A stretch of DNA of 64,000 nucleotides from Strigops habroptila (GCF_004027225.2 NC_044289.2:8597761-8661760), one strand, 5' to 3'; counted from the first letter of the stretch, positions 1 to 14,800 are shown. The notes: generated from the sequence alone by a model not told the origin. Program-made: numbers and translations.

Positions 1-3000
1 AAATTATTAATTTAAAAGTTGATTTCCCTAAACATTTTCTTCTGTATCAACAGTTGCTCTTTCTGTAAGAAATCCTCCAGCAAGAAAATCTCTTATGTGG
101 AGCAAAACCACAAGGGTGCGGGGACAACCAAGTAAAATAACTATGAGTTTTTACACAATTTGAAAAAAACACTGAAGTTTGCTCCCAGCCCTCTGCCTGC
201 CAAAGATAAACAAACCCTTTCATTCATCTCCCACCATATAAAACCGAAAAGAAACAAGTTGCTAAAACAGCCTGGCAATCTTTCTTTTATCCATTACCAT
301 TTTATGGTAATTTTGAGTTAAATCTGTGCTGAAGGCAAGTACCATTCTCTGAGAGAGCTGGCAGTGTACAGGTAACCTCTTTTTTGGAAACCCAATGTAA
401 GTCTCTTGTAGGACATCAACTACTAGGGCAAGATTCTTTCTTTAATACTAGGGGAGCCCTCTGAAATGTTCTGTGCTCATACAGGGCTGAAGAAGTGCTC
501 TAGTGTTTTAGACTTATCAGGTTTGTTCCCTCTGTTTCAGCCAAGCATTTACATTGGTGTATGCTCACACCTCAGCGGGGTGAGAGAGGCCCAAGAGATG
601 GTACTCGTCCAGATGAAGGGAGTAGAAGAAAGATGGTCTCAGCCAGCTACCCCAATTTGCTTTCCCTTCTCTTTGCAGCAGAGACATTGGAGTTAAGTGG
701 TTGTTGTTATTAAACTGTAAAACAGGAGTCTGCATGAGAAGAAAATGGGCACATAAAACCCCCTACAAAAGGTGACGTCCCTGAGATTATTCTGGTTTTA
801 AGAGGGGTTTTAATTTGTCCATAGGTGAAAGGCAATGTGGTTTTTGTGCAAAGGTTCACCCGGGTCTCCTTTCTAGCATAAATCTTTTTATGACAAGTGG
901 CACTGAACATGCGGCAGAGGCAGGTTCTCTGCAGGTGTGAAAAGGGACTAAGGCCAATTGAGCTGTGCCAGCTGAGGGTACGATCTTTGCTGGAGAGAGA
1001 AGCAAAGCGTAGCTTAGCCTCCAAATAGCTCTGATAAAACAGGGGTTTTTTTCAATATCATGGCCTGTCTGAGAGATAGACTTCTGTTTTCATTACACGT
1101 TGATAATGTTGGAGCAAGGTGGAATCAGGAGGTGAAGGTGAAAAATAACAAGTAGGTGTTAGCCCAAGCAGCCTGTGTCAGCGTCTGCACAATTTCCACT
1201 TGCGATGAGCTTGCTCCAACACTTGTGGCTGTAATTCATTGCCAGTGGTACGACACGGGCTGGTTGTGCACCATCCCCAGTGGGAACTGTAGGAGACAGC
1301 ACATCCTTTGGGAACTCTAATGTTCCCTAAACACTTGGGGCACCATGTCCACCCTACTTGTCTTTTCGAAAGTGGAGTTAAAGCATGCTCCTCTGTTGGA
1401 GCAGGGAATCTAACAGGCCACTACAGGCTGTGCACAACCACCCTGGCATTCCCATGAATTGCCAAGCACCAGCAAGCCTTGAATTTACAAGGCCAGTCTG
1501 CAAACTGGTCTCGACCTGCTTATGCATCTTTTGAATCTCCTGGCTTCACAGTTCTGGTTCTTAGGCTCCATTGCATGGAAGCCTTTCTTTTGGGGGCAGT
1601 ATGAAACTCCTGCTTGCATTTAGTGCATCAGCAAGAAGCAGCTTGACTTTGTGTTCTGGGCAGTTTATAAAGGAAGTCCCACTGAAATTGTTTATAGTCA
1701 TAATAGAAAAGCACTTTCTTTCATGCTTTGTTTTAAATGCATCTCTGATGCTTGCTAATAGTAAAATACTAACTAGTCCCTGTGCTTGAAAAAGCTAGCA
1801 AAGCACATAAGCAATTCTGGGATTTTCTTGTTTCCATTAAAAACGGCCAATGTCCTGTATTTGCATGGTTGCTAACACGATTTAGGTCTGGCCTGCTAAG
1901 CTCTTTTCAGTATACTGTAGGTCTAATTGTATGATTTTTCCAAAGAGGAACACCAGCTTTCCCCCTTTCTATGGCACAGAAACACTCCTGCTGTGAACCT
2001 GCAGCCAGGCTCAGCATCCCAGCGGGGTACGGGGGGGCACTTCCAGCCCCACTTCCTTCACCAGGCAGGGAGCGGGGGTCCCCAGGGCTTCCCTGCTCAC
2101 CTCCGGGCACTGCTCTTTGGCGTTTGCCAGCTTGCAGCCACACCTGCTTAAGGCCACTAAACTCTTTTATGAGAAAAACACCTTAATACCTTCCAGTAAA
2201 AATCATTGTCGAGGTTCCCACTCCCTGTGCCTCCCTTCCCATTCCCCTCTGCATCTCTGCTTCGAACCCAATTCCCTGCTAGCCTGAACGATCCCATCTC
2301 TGGTTTTTGTACATTTGGTATAAACATTTCCTGAAGCTCATAAACACCTTCGTCATTTATCAGTGCAGTGAAAGATGTTTATTGCCTAAATACGAAAACT
2401 ATGATGGGATTAGAGTTTAGGGAAGCTCGCTGCTTGATCCTGCGTAGTGACGTTCCCCAAAGGAGGGCCAAATCTGGGGCCAGGTTTTCATTCTGAATGC
2501 AGAGGCCCCCCGCTTTTTAATTACTCATAGTGATGATTGCAACTTCCAGCATTAAATGGTGAGCACTGTCTGACCAAAGCTCATTTTACAGCAGTTCTGG
2601 TATGTACCAAATTGAAGGATGTAAAAGAAAAGGGTTGGGGCGGTGGGGGAGGAAGAGGAGATCTATAACTGGCATGTTAATAAAACTCCAGTTTGTCACT
2701 TCAGCAGCACACCCTGAGTGTAATAACTAAGCTTCCTTTCTATACCCCCTATGAGTTCCTTTGTATTGACAGATGCCATTTGTTCATTTACGACGTGATA
2801 ATAAAAACCTTCGGTTTTACTGAATGTTGTTCTTTTCCTCCCCTGACACTGGGGCACCAAATGGTTTGTACTGCACTCAGCAGGCACTTTTCATTAAAGA
2901 TCATGGCATGAAAATGAACTGTATTTGAAAACCACTTAGTGGTAGAAGTTCTGGTATTGAATAGGCTGCATATAAACCTTCTCTAGCTAGGAAGCGGCTT

Positions 3001-6000
3001 CCCGGGAGCCTCTGCACACATTTGCACACGCATGCTGAAATAAGGGGTGTCTTTATGTTCAGGCAGCGCTGCTGTATTTGGAAGAGTCCAACTGCTCAGA
3101 TTCCTGTAGCAATTATTGTATGTTGGTATCAGTTTCTTGTGATTTGATGTGATTTTATTTTTTAATCTCTATCTGACTTTAAATGGCTAAAAAATCTTTC
3201 TTTTGCCTTGTCTATACTTCTTTAAACTTACGATTTCAAATGTTTCCAAAGTTTTCACACAAACACACAGATTAAGCCAAAACTGTAAATTTGGACAGCA
3301 GGAAACTAGAATTTGAATTGATACTTAAGGCTTTATTCAGGAATGATTGTAAATATCAGCTCAAACTATATTTTTAAGTACTAGTCAAAATTCAGGCTTA
3401 CAGAACCTAAAAATGTGACTTGATTTGGAAAGACACTGAATGCTTAGAATTCCCATTGACCTGATAAAAATATAAATGCATAGCTTTAGGTTAGACTCAT
3501 CTTTGACATTTATGCCCATAAGTTTGCAATGCTTTATCCAAAATGTAACACTATAAAATGAGTAAAAAAAAAACAAACCCCAAACAACAGATAAAATGTG
3601 TTGAACATCATTTGTTCAACACATTTTATTTATTTATCTAATTACTTTTATCCTGGGGGATAAATAGTATTTCTCTCTATCACTCTGTAGAGGAGTCTGT
3701 TGTAAGTTTAGTAGCTAGCTGTATGTTTTGCTGTGAGTAGTAAATTTAAATTTATTATAACTAGTAATGCATAGAAATAATCTGAATTATTATTCATAAT
3801 TAAGCAAAAAAAAAAATTAAAGCAAAATTAATTGGGCCAAACTGGGACACAGCCACATACTGTACTAATGGAGTATGAGTGCTCCCAGCATTCTTCCCAA
3901 GGCAAAACTCCAGCAACACATCACAAGCTTCTGCAACGCTGCAATATGACAATGTTACTCTCTTTTTATTATTATTATTATTTTAATCCCTCATATTTCA
4001 ATGTGTTTGGCAAAATATCTGTAAATGAAGTGTTTCCTAACCACAAAAAAAAAGGTAACAATAACTGTTATCATCCTTCCCTGATTATCCAGGAGAGACT
4101 TTTATCACTAACATTATCACTTGTTGCCAAACAAGTACAGAGATGTTAGCCCGGAGGATGAAATAGTTTAATCATGGGGAAACAATTTGCAGTGCACAGA
4201 TCTCAGCTGGTTCCCCTTTCATCTGCTCTCAGTTACTAAGCGACTTCTGAAAATCTGTTTTGTAGCTGTAATAAAATTCATTCTATGGTCTCGCACGCAC
4301 ACACCAAATGGTTTGCCTAATTCAGAAGTGTTACAATCATCTGGAACAAAGAGAGAATTCATAAGTTTTGGGGGGGAGATATTTTGGGGTTTTTAAATCA
4401 CATAAACATAATCTTTGTCTTCTGAAAAGAAAAAAAAAGGGGGCTTCTTCCCCCTGATTTCCTCTGGGGAAAATAAAAAAACCCTAATAAAACAAGAAGG
4501 AAACAACAAAGCAAACAAACACATCCCCAACCAAAAAACACTGTGGTCAAGTTAGACAAATTGTTAAAAAGACAAACCAACTTCGAATTTAAAGTGGCAT
4601 TAAAATCTCAATATTCAAACCTCATAAACTGTCAGAATAACACAATGTTTTAAAGTCTGCATCCACACATGCTCATGGAGTGTATTCTCCATGTTAAATA
4701 CACACAATTTTTAATCTATAGAAATTCTGAATAATTGCTAGAACTCCAGAAAGAGAAGGAATTTCTGGTATTAGCACAGGTAAAAGCCCTGTGAAATCTC
4801 TTTCCAATCTGAATTCTGTGGGATTCTTCACGATTATTTTGAGTCTGTATTTTTGTCCTTGTGCTCCTGGAGCAAATTTAGTGCCAAGACATCTTCTGGC
4901 TCATAGGGACAATATATTCTGTTATAACATTTGGACTTCAGATTAAAGTTCTTTCTTTGAAGCATGTAAGTAACTTCCTCGCTTAAGCATCTTGCTGAAT
5001 TGGTAATAACCCAAGAACATCATGCTGGCTTCAGATGACCACAGACTGCATCTGCTGCATTAGAACTGAAGCTTCCCTTGGCCTTCATGTGTTTGCAGCC
5101 CTGAAGTTAGCAGAGTTATATCCATTTAAGATGCTTTGTTGAAGTCTATTTCTCTGTCTTCTCATGTGATATTGAGAGAAACAGTCCACAAAACTATTTT
5201 TACTTATTTTTTTCTTTTATGCCAGATCTCAACTTGCAACTCAACAGCCTGTGCATGAACTTCAGGGTTGGTACATGGTTTACAACCGATGGAGTTTTGC
5301 TAAATACATTGGAAGTGTAGATAAAAGTGCACATAGCATGAGGGAATGGAGGATGTGCTCATGGACTGTGTATCAGCAGGTAGTTTAGATTTGGTTTCGT
5401 TGTTTCTCAATATAATCTTCACTGAAAGCCACCAACCCAAAGCTGAACTGAAACAGCTGCATGGTGGGCTCTGATACCCTTACTCACACTGAATATGACT
5501 TCCTAATCAGAAGCACCTCTGTTGAATTAGAAGCCTTTTTTATTTGTTTGTTTACAGAGAGAGAAAATTAGGATTATTTATCCTTTCATCTTTTATGAAA
5601 GATTATGAAACCTGTGTTTGAGTAGAAGGTTACAGTCAGCTTCCAAAGTTGATTCAGGAGATTATAGATGTAGGGTCCAGATTTATCCCTAGATTTATAA
5701 AAGCCATATGATAGTATAGCCATATTATGTGTGTTCTCACTCTCTGTATAGTTATGGTTTTAGAAGATGACAGGTATATTTATCCAATATCCCCTTTTTC
5801 TTAGTATGCCCACAAACAATTATTCATTAACATGTTTTTGCTAGAATATAAACAATTTCAACTTAGTTGGAAGTGTCTATCAACTTCCAATTTGCTGCCT
5901 GAGCATACCTGTTTCTTAGACTTTGATTAGATTGGCAATATATAAAAATGTATTTTCTGATACATCTTAAGAAAGTGCTCTATAACGCTCTTTAAACCTC

Positions 6001-7149
6001 TGTGCATCCAAATATAAGAAATGGAATAAATGTGTAATGTTTTTCGTATTATCTCTTCCTCTGCACAAAAATTACTTTTGCTGAGCAACAGATAACATCT
6101 CTCAGCACAAAGCGCTGGGGTTGATTCAAAGTATTCCTCACCCTTCTCAGGCTCAACTGCTCATCAGGGTAAGGTAGGCCGTTATTGTGGTCATGCAATA
6201 ACCAAAAAGAGAAAGTGCTTGGCTCACCCTGAAAAAGGAACTGGTAGAAACCTATCTACAACAGATCACCGATGCAGCATTGAAGGTAGGGCTTATGTAC
6301 AAAGGAAAGCAAAGGGAACCTTCTAATTCTTGTGAGCAAAAGCAAGGAGGTTCAGTTAGGTCAGGATCTCTCTCCATTATCAGCATGTCAGATTGTGTCT
6401 GTGAGTTACATCAATCCCTGAGAGAGATTTATTGTTTACTTCTTTACAAAGGGTACATGTAAGATTCAAATGCTCTACTTCCAGCCAGCAAGCAAGGGTG
6501 CAGAAGTTAGTCCTGATGTGTGGGGTAAGTTAAGCAAGGACAGAAGATAAGAGGTTAGACTGGTGCTGGCCAATGGCTAGCTGGTTTCTAAGAGCACTGT
6601 TTTCTGCCAGCTAAAGCAGTATGGTGCCTTACTCCCCCACCCCATGCCTCTTATGTCTACTTCTGTAAGTAGATAGAAGCATTACACTTCTGAAATGCTG
6701 TACTGTCAACCTCCCAGTGTGATGATTTGGAGAGTTCACAGCATGATGCAGGGCAGCTCCAGTCCATGATTCACTTTTGCAGCTGTATTAAACAGAAACA
6801 GCCAAGTATTGACAGCTGGGCAAGAACATATAATCTAGCCACCAGTCTACTTGAGCTGCTGTTAAAATCGATGATTTTTTTGCTGTCCATGATTTGCCCA
6901 CTGTGGCACAGGAGTCAACGCATGTTCTGTACAGGGCACAAAAGGGGTGCATATGGCAAGATGGGGCCTTTTACAGACTTCTGACAACAATTTGCCCATC
7001 AGATATAACATCTCCATGTAGTTTACACAGCTCACTAAGCACTGTTGTTAATGAAAATCTCACAAATACTTAGACAGGAAGAGCTGTGGGAGAGCACTGT
7101 GCTGGCTGAGGACCCTAACTGCCCATGTTTAGGTCCTCCCTCGACTGCA
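1..7149. other. Intergenic DNA, no gene seen
   Basis: AT-rich, CpG-poor sequence. Its open frames are short (105 codons at most), without recognisable protein similarity or splice context. It contains the hairpin at 3591-3629 and a short TTA run near 3966-3983. Confidence 0.6.
3591..3629. repeat. Perfect inverted repeat, 16-bp arms, 7-base loop
   Basis: ATAAAATGTGTTGAAC and its exact reverse complement flank ATCATTT. The arms are too short for a typical microRNA precursor. It may be the core of a decayed palindromic DNA-transposon relic, or chance. Confidence 0.8.
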
Positions 7150-7245
7150 AACTTCCTGGGCAACCTCCAGCAATTTACCTGCTCTCTCTCTGCCTCAGTT
7201 TCACCCTTTATGCAGGGAAATGCACAGATTAAGTATTTCCAAATG
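7150..7245 (-). repeat. MIR-like SINE relic
   Basis: The words CTGGGCAA, TTACCTGCTCTCT and TGCCTCAGTTTC follow each other in the order and spacing of the antisense MIR core (GGGCAAGTTACTTAACCTCTCTGTGCCTCAGTTTCC in the family). Divergence is high and boundaries are approximate. Confidence 0.5.
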
Positions 7246-10200
7246 TCAGCGTGATGTTGTGATATATCATATTCAGATACTCTGTAATAGGGACCATATA
7301 AATTCCATAGCTACTTTATCTGATCCAGTAGTCATGAGGCTGCCTGTCTGAAAGTTGCTGCTCTTGATAAGGAAACATTCCTGCTCTTAAAATTCCTTTT
7401 GAGAAGAGACCAGGGAAGGTCTCAGGTTCTGGTGAGCAGGTGCCTGGGCTGTAGCAGATTAATGGTCACACACCATGTCCTGGCCCAGTGCTGGCACTCT
7501 GTTGGGTGAAAGTCTCTGTAAATGTGCATCCTAGACCCTGGAGAAGGGGCAGCTATTTGACAGGCCCCTCCTGCCACCTTTCTGCAATGCTAAGGTAGCC
7601 GTGGAGCCCAAACCAGAGTGTCATCCCTTTTCAACACACTATGCAAGAATTTTAGGTTACCATTCTCATGGATTCGGTTTGTCATATTTTTTTAAACAGC
7701 AAAATAAGAGACATTAATTCTTATAATTCCATTTGAAAATGCAACTTTTAATGTATTTAAACATGCTTAGAAGCTCTTGATTTTACCCACTTATGAATGA
7801 AGCCAGTTTGATTAAATTTTATCTATCTGTAGCAGTTTTGCACCTAGTTTTGGACTGTTGCAATACCCTCTGAATATCTTTGTTCATTATGGGGTGACAG
7901 CTGACTCTTAAATTTCATATGGTGCTGTATTATTTATCTTCTGGTGTCAAACTAGCCAAAAGAACTCCAGAACACACACATATATTACACCACGTGCAAA
8001 CAAAAAGAGGTTTCCAGGTTACAAATACCAATGGCAACACTGGAAGCGTCTCAGCTAGGCTGACATCATGACAGTGTCCATGCAAATCCTTGGAGAAATG
8101 CCATTAGTGCTACTTCTGTGAGCCCAAAGACTGAGCAGCTCTAATGCTGTCTGTACACATGAGCTTCCGATGCCATGGCAGCAAAGTCGGAGAGACTTGT
8201 AATATTTGTGCGTTTGTTACCAAATTCTCACCTTTCCTCTCTACCATTTCATTTCATCTTCATACAGTCTTAAAGGGTTAATGTAAATAATGTGTTTATT
8301 ACTACAGCAGTTCACAACGAACACGACTTGTCCAGTTCTGTTTAGAGGGCATGTAATCATTAGAATAAAATAACAACAAAGATCAAACCAGTTAAATCAC
8401 CATCTGTATTTAAAACTGACCTCGAGTCTTTCCTGTAACAGAAATACCACTGCGAACACTTCTGAAGCTTTTGGGACCTAAGCTACAGTATTTTCCATTT
8501 TTAATGATATACATCATTATCTTTTGTAATGGTGGTTTTTTGCTGTGTACATTTATTTATGTTTTGTTGCTATGGTAGTTGCTGCTGGTTTTGAAAGGTA
8601 GGTATGTATTATCAGTCAACTGAAATCAGATTAATTGTGCTCCTTCTAATACAAAGATCTCAAATCAATACAGTGTTCACCTTGTAAAATGCACCTTCTT
8701 TTTTTTTTTTTTCATGCCTCCTGAGATCAGATGCATTAAAATCCATGTGGAACTAACTTTTCTTTCTCTTCTCACCCCCACACTTCCCCATATGTGGTTC
8801 TGATTTTCCCCTCAGGGTACCTATGGGAGGTCTGGAAAACTCTTGGGAGCTTTCAAAGAATGTTAATATGTATAATACTGCATTTTTAGTTTTAAATAAA
8901 ACATATAAAGATTTTTCTTTTGAGGATAAACAAGTAAAGCTGCTACTTAAAAACTATTTGTAAGAAAAAGTTCCCTCTTTCCTTAAAAAAAGCTTAATAA
9001 CATTTAATGGTATTTCATAGCATTTGGCACCCATAGCATTAAGCATTTACAGTTCCTTGTAAAATGTCTGGGCAACACTGACTTTTAATTCTCCTGACTT
9101 CTTTTTTTGTTGTTGTTGCTAGTGGTATTATTTTTTTTCCCCTCTTGGTGAGAAATTTCTACCTAATGGTTTTGTACAGCATTTGCTATTCAATCCTTAA
9201 GCATTTTGTTTGCCCAAGAGCAGAATCTGGTCCCTGGTATCTATGCTGATCTTTACAAACCTCTTCTCTCTGCTGTGGTACTCACTGTGAGTACTGTGAT
9301 TGCAATCACAACTGAGAGCAGAGCTTTCTGCTATAAGTAATTCTACAGATAACAAGATAAACATTTATAAGAGCAAACTCTCCAGCTCAAGCACACATGC
9401 TGGCACAAAGATACCTTTGGGTAGATGGCAATTTTGTGGTGGTGATCAACATGCATTAAGTTATTGGTTATAGCTGCACTCCCTCATTTTACCCTCACTT
9501 GAAAAGTTAGCTAGTCAGTGCTTCAGATAAAGACTGTGAAATTTGATCACTGGAACTAAAATGGATGGCTTAGCTGCCTAATCTCCTCCATCCCGTTATC
9601 ATCAGCTCCCAATCCCCTCCCCACACCATCTTCAAAATTGGGAAATAGCCCCAGACTTATGGGAATATGCTGCTGAGTTAAAGTAAACAATTCTCTGAGA
9701 CTGTGTGGCCTCAACACAGGCCACAGGTGGACCTGATGATGGGACCCAAACAGGGAAAATTAGCTTTTGGAGAGGTTATAGCACATTTGTCTCTCGGATC
9801 AGCTTGTTAAAGTTGATAACTGATAGTGTTGATAGTAATAGTATCTGAAAATATCTGATAATATATTACTAATTTGTATAATCTGTCTTTCTTCCAGCAA
9901 ATGACTTCTGAAGGCTAAATCCTCACAGACAAGGTATGCTATTTACAGTAAGAAGTTTAGCACCTCTGGAGAATTAGATGTCTCTCATCAATGCAGTGCA
10001 CCCATCAGTGCAGCACACAGGGTAAGACAGCATGTTGAAACCAGCCCTTTGAATGAACTCCTGCAATGGACTTCAGGATTTCTTTTGTTTTGGTGTGCTT
10101 TTCCCCTAAAAAAAGACTGTTTCTCCGTAAGTGCAGATTAAGTTCATTTTTCTGCACCATGTTGCAGGATTGGTTATTGCCCCCATTCCTGTGGATACAT

Positions 10201-11724
10201 GGAAAAGCCAGACTTGAGGTGAGGAGGCAATCCCAGCTGTATTTTTGTGCTGGGTTTCTGAACTGCACTGGAAACGATGGTGTGCTGGCTGCCACTCTCT
10301 CGTATACTCATGCATCTTCCAAAGCAAACTCATCGCAGCTTTGCTAAATGCACACAGGCTTGCTATCTTGACAGTGCATATGTTTTGCTAATGGAAGTTC
10401 CTTTACTAGAATCACTTAATGAGAAGAAAAAAATACTACTACTACTGACATCACATGTCCCTTTTACATTGATAGACATTACTGAGTTTCACAAAGGGGG
10501 AAAAGTTGTCTATATTTTATTGATGGCAATTGTAAAGTACAAATAAAATCCTAGTTTAATAGGAAGTGTTGATTCCATATAGGAGCACATAGACACTCTC
10601 ATAATATCCCAGATTTCAACTATATTAGGTGCTGGAAATAATTCTATCAAAAAGGGTGCTTCTTTTTTCAAATTACTACAATCTCTGTGTGAGAAAAGAT
10701 AACAAAGTGGGACAGAAAGCAAATGGATTGGGTTGATAATCTGAATCTCTGGCAATTCCAGTCATATATGCTTATTATTAGGTTTTAACTGAACACCTTA
10801 TTACACATGTTGATAAAGCATCCCCCTCTACCTTCTGTACTAATGCATTTCCAAAAGATATGAGCCTCTGCTAATTAAGCCAGTTGTGATTATCTGAAGT
10901 GTTCTACAGGAATGTCTGTTTTGCCAGTTTGGCACTGGTCTGTCAGATCTGGGCTCCTGCTCCTGGCTGGGAGCAGTGTCTGCGCTCTGGGCAAGATTGA
11001 AAATCTCCCAGGTAAAGATGGATTGTTGTACATGGCATTGGGGACTTGGCTTTAGTCTTCACAATGTGCCATAAGGATTACTGTGACAGTAAGTAAATAA
11101 TGGTCTATTTTAATCTATTATCATTATACATTAGATATTTATTCTATTTAATTTCCAATCAAATGTCCTGTATCCAAAAAGAGAAGTATTTCTGACCCTG
11201 CAGTCCCCATCCCCCCTTACACAACCAAGGACATATTTAAGGGCAAATGTTCCATAAAACACTGCCCAACCCTTTGCAAATTCCCTGCATAACTCTCACA
11301 TGCATCCTCTAACTTTAGTCCATCCCTACTCCAAAGTTGTAATTTGCCCTCCAGTCCTTTTTTTTTCCTTCTCTTTTTTTACAATCTTTGAGATGGCAAT
11401 TACCTCAAGAGATGTACTTAGAGCTTTGCTTCAATTACAGATCCCTCCTCTCAAGCTATATGCTCTGCTGTTTTATGCTAATTTAAACGTCCTTTTGCAT
11501 GAAACATCAGTCTGAATTCTCTAATTGTTCCCTCCTTATCTGAGATTTGTCTCATGCTTTCCACCCATGGGTGTGGCAATCTGCATCCCACATAGTCCTA
11601 AAGGCTAACTCTTTTGCCTGGGCCTAGGTTTTGTTAAAGAAAATCCCTTGAGGCAGGATCACTAAACCTAAAGAAAAATAGCAGTATTAGTGCTAACCAT
11701 TAATACAGTCTTTTTCTCTCTAGA
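7246..11724. other. Intergenic DNA, no gene seen
   Basis: AT-rich unique-looking sequence with T runs (8699-8712) and the abutting palindromes at 9278-9310. No coding or RNA gene is supported. Confidence 0.6.
9278..9310. repeat. Two abutting perfect palindromes
   Basis: GTACTCAC-T-GTGAGTAC (9278-9294) is followed without a gap by the perfect 16-bp palindrome TGTGATTGCAATCACA (9295-9310). The second contains ATTGCAAT, a C/EBP-family-like core. It lies in otherwise plain intergenic DNA. Confidence 0.8.
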
Positions 11725-11850
11725 GATCTCACAAAGCTTCACAAAGAGGAGTAAATGTTGTCATCTGCATTTAACAGGTACAGAAACTGGGGCAAAGAGC
11801 AGGAGGTTACATCTGATAGATCAGGACAAAGATCTGATATGGAACCGTAG
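11725..11850 (+). repeat. MIR-like SINE relic
   Basis: CTCACAAAGCTTCACAAAGAGG, then CATCTGCATTTAACAGGTACAGAAACTGGGGCAAAGAG with AGGTTAC following, matches the order of the sense MIR core (ACAGATGAGGAAACTGAGGCACAGAGAGGTTAAG). This is the clearest of the three copies. Confidence 0.55.
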
Positions 11851-14800
11851 GGGTTTGGAATATTTGATACTTGAGGACATTATGCGCCATTTTTCCTTAG
11901 ATAATGATATAAAAGGGTGATATAGCTGAGCTACAAGGTTATCATAATTTTCCTTTCTCTTCCATGTCCTTCAGTTTTTGTGGATTTTGTCTTAAATACA
12001 TACAGGTGTTCACTTGAAGTAAATGTCACTCCTGCTGTGAACCTCAACATTTCTGTCTTCAGCTTAACACTATCAATGCTTCCCAACACAGCCTCCAAAG
12101 GTATTCCTTCTTTCTTTCCATGAAAACACTTTGGTACAGAACATGTTTAAACATTAGGTTGAGGTATCAGATATGAGGGTACCAAGCGCTCTGAAGCAGT
12201 CACTGGAAGAAGCAGCACAAGATGCCCTTGAGAATTTCAAGGAAGCAGAGAGAGCCTGTCTTCATGCCAGCAGTCCCGGCTGAAAAATGACGCCAGACTT
12301 AATGGCTGCAAAGACGCAAAATTGTATGACACTTTCATTCCTGGTTGTGCTCCTCACCCCCCAAATTTCTGCTGCTGTATATTAAGTGTCCCCCTTGTGA
12401 AGTTAAAGTAGCTCATAAAAGTGCTAAGTAAAAAGTCAAAACTTACATGGGAACTGTTACATTTTCTCTGTGTGGCCATAATGAGGTTATTTATGGTACA
12501 TGTAGGAAAGATTAAAGGTTTTCATAATAAAGGAAAGCAAGAGCTCAAGAATTGGGTGCCTCCTAACAGCACTGACTCTCAAGACAGGATAAATCACCCA
12601 AGCAACCATTAAAACTTCAAGAAGATTGCTTGTAAACCTCCAAGCAATGCCAATAAAGCATATTCCTTGCCATATAGCAGTCCATATGGTGGAGCTCAGC
12701 AGTTTTTCAAAACTGAGGGCTCTTCACAATTTAACCCTACTGTCTTTTTCCTTAGAGGGCATAGCGCTAATGAACCACTATCAAATCAATGCAATCTTTA
12801 AATGTGGGAGGGCAGGGAACATGGAGAGCAAACTCAGAAGTTAACTTACCAGACTTCTCAAGAGCATGGAGATGGGTTGGATTCCTGTGCTTAAGGACTC
12901 AGTGCCATTTTTCATTATGCTGCTTCTTGGGCGTCTCCCATCATAACACAATGTTAGAGACATTATGGGCTCTCAGGAAGTTAGGAAAATGTTCCAAGGC
13001 CTCTCAAGGTTCTGGTTCGTTTGCATTTTAAAAAGTCAAGTCTGCCCGTTGCTTCCACTCTGAAAGGGCAAGGTAGTGAAAACTGCAATAAATCACAATG
13101 TAAGCTTGCATTTGGCATAACATCAGCAACTGTATGGGACACAGCCAGAAGTCCCTCCTTAAGTTTAACACCAGAGAAAAGCCCCAAACCAAAGATATTG
13201 GTGGTTATTTTTGTTTGTTAGTTTAGGGTTTTTTAGGTTTTCTTTTCTTTTCTTCTTTTTATTTCCCTATTTCTTTTTCAGGAAAACCTTACCTAGATTT
13301 AGAGATGGGACTCTACTGGCTCAGGCTATGAAGAGGTAAGTATTGAAGAAAGCAATGTCAGAGTTAATATGGGCCAGCACTTGCCTAAGAATAATTACCA
13401 GAGATGGATCATGCCTGGGCCAAATCCTGCAAGCCTTCCCAGTGGATTTCTCTTTTGTCTCATTTCTTTTTCAAGCCTTACTCAAGAGAAGTTACTGAGT
13501 CTGATCTTCATGTTAATTCTTAAGCTTGATTTAAGACAGTAGAGCAAATTTATGAAGAGCCCTAATTCTGCAGAATGCAGGCTCCCCATGGTGACGTGCA
13601 GTCAGCTTCTGGGGAATTCTGGTTACAGACTCACTTCTTACAACAACAGCTTGATTCTCACTGGGGGATTTCTAGTGTTATTACATAATAAATAACAATG
13701 GTTATAATAAAGATAAGGAAAACTTACCAGTATTCAAATAATTCAGATTGAAGCAAATGTCCAGATTTTGGGAAATACTTCTTACACGCCACCCCATCCC
13801 TGCAATATTGTATGAAAACAGTTCTGGGAGGAAAAGGAAGTAAATCTAAATCTCTTATAAATACATTAACATTGGTCACTTGTGTAAATCAATTGGACTA
13901 GTACATCAGCTGATATAAATTATCACTCTATTAGTTTTCAGAGACTTACTTATTCTAAAGCTGTGCTGAAGTAATTGTCTCATTCAGTTGAAATCAGTGG
14001 ATACCTTTGTCCAGTGACTTTGGTGCATATGTGGGCTGGGACTTAACGATAGAGGGAGCTGGAATCGAAGTGTCTATTTATACAAACTAGACTATCACAG
14101 TCTTCAATGCAAAGTCCACAGAGGGTTCCCTGGAATGAGCCCCTCCAAGTAAAGTGGGAGCACAGACGTAGCGAGGCAAAGGCTGGAGGGACCAACAGTC
14201 ATGAAATTCCAGCAAATGCTTAGTCATGGTTCTCCTGCCATTGCTTGCACTAATCTAGGAAATTCTAGTCCAACACTTAGCATATAAATGGAGAGAAAGT
14301 TTCCTGTCTGGGGACACCAAATTGCATTTCATGCATAACCAAAGTGTATTTTCTTTGTCTGTGGGAAGGTCAAAAGCACAGAAGATTCAGACCTACAGTC
14401 AGACCAAAGCAGAGGAAGTAAATTGGGAACTAATATTAAAAAAATTTGGCCACTGTGATGCGAGTCCACTAAAATCTCATTCCTATTTATTTCTGCTCCC
14501 TTACTCCTCAGAAATGTGTATGCAGCCAGCAGAGTGTCTGTATCTCTTTTTAAGTGCCCTTCTAAATTAACTATCGTATTTGCAGAGCAGAATCATTCAG
14601 CAATCCACCCAGAAATGCCCATGAGACTTGAAGTTAGCCTGGAAATCTTTCAAAGGACACCAAAGATAACTACACTGGGTCTTCTATTGCATTTCCATTT
14701 TATGGCATCTTTTTATATTCTGTAGTAGGCTTTTCTGAATAAAAATGAGACAGCCTCTTAAGAGGCCTTTTTATTATTTGCATTTGGCAAAAACAGCCTT

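Noticed and set aside
14753..14775. GCCTCTTAAGAGGC palindrome followed by a T run, like a bacterial intrinsic terminator
   Set aside because: This is vertebrate DNA with no gene upstream; the resemblance is coincidental.
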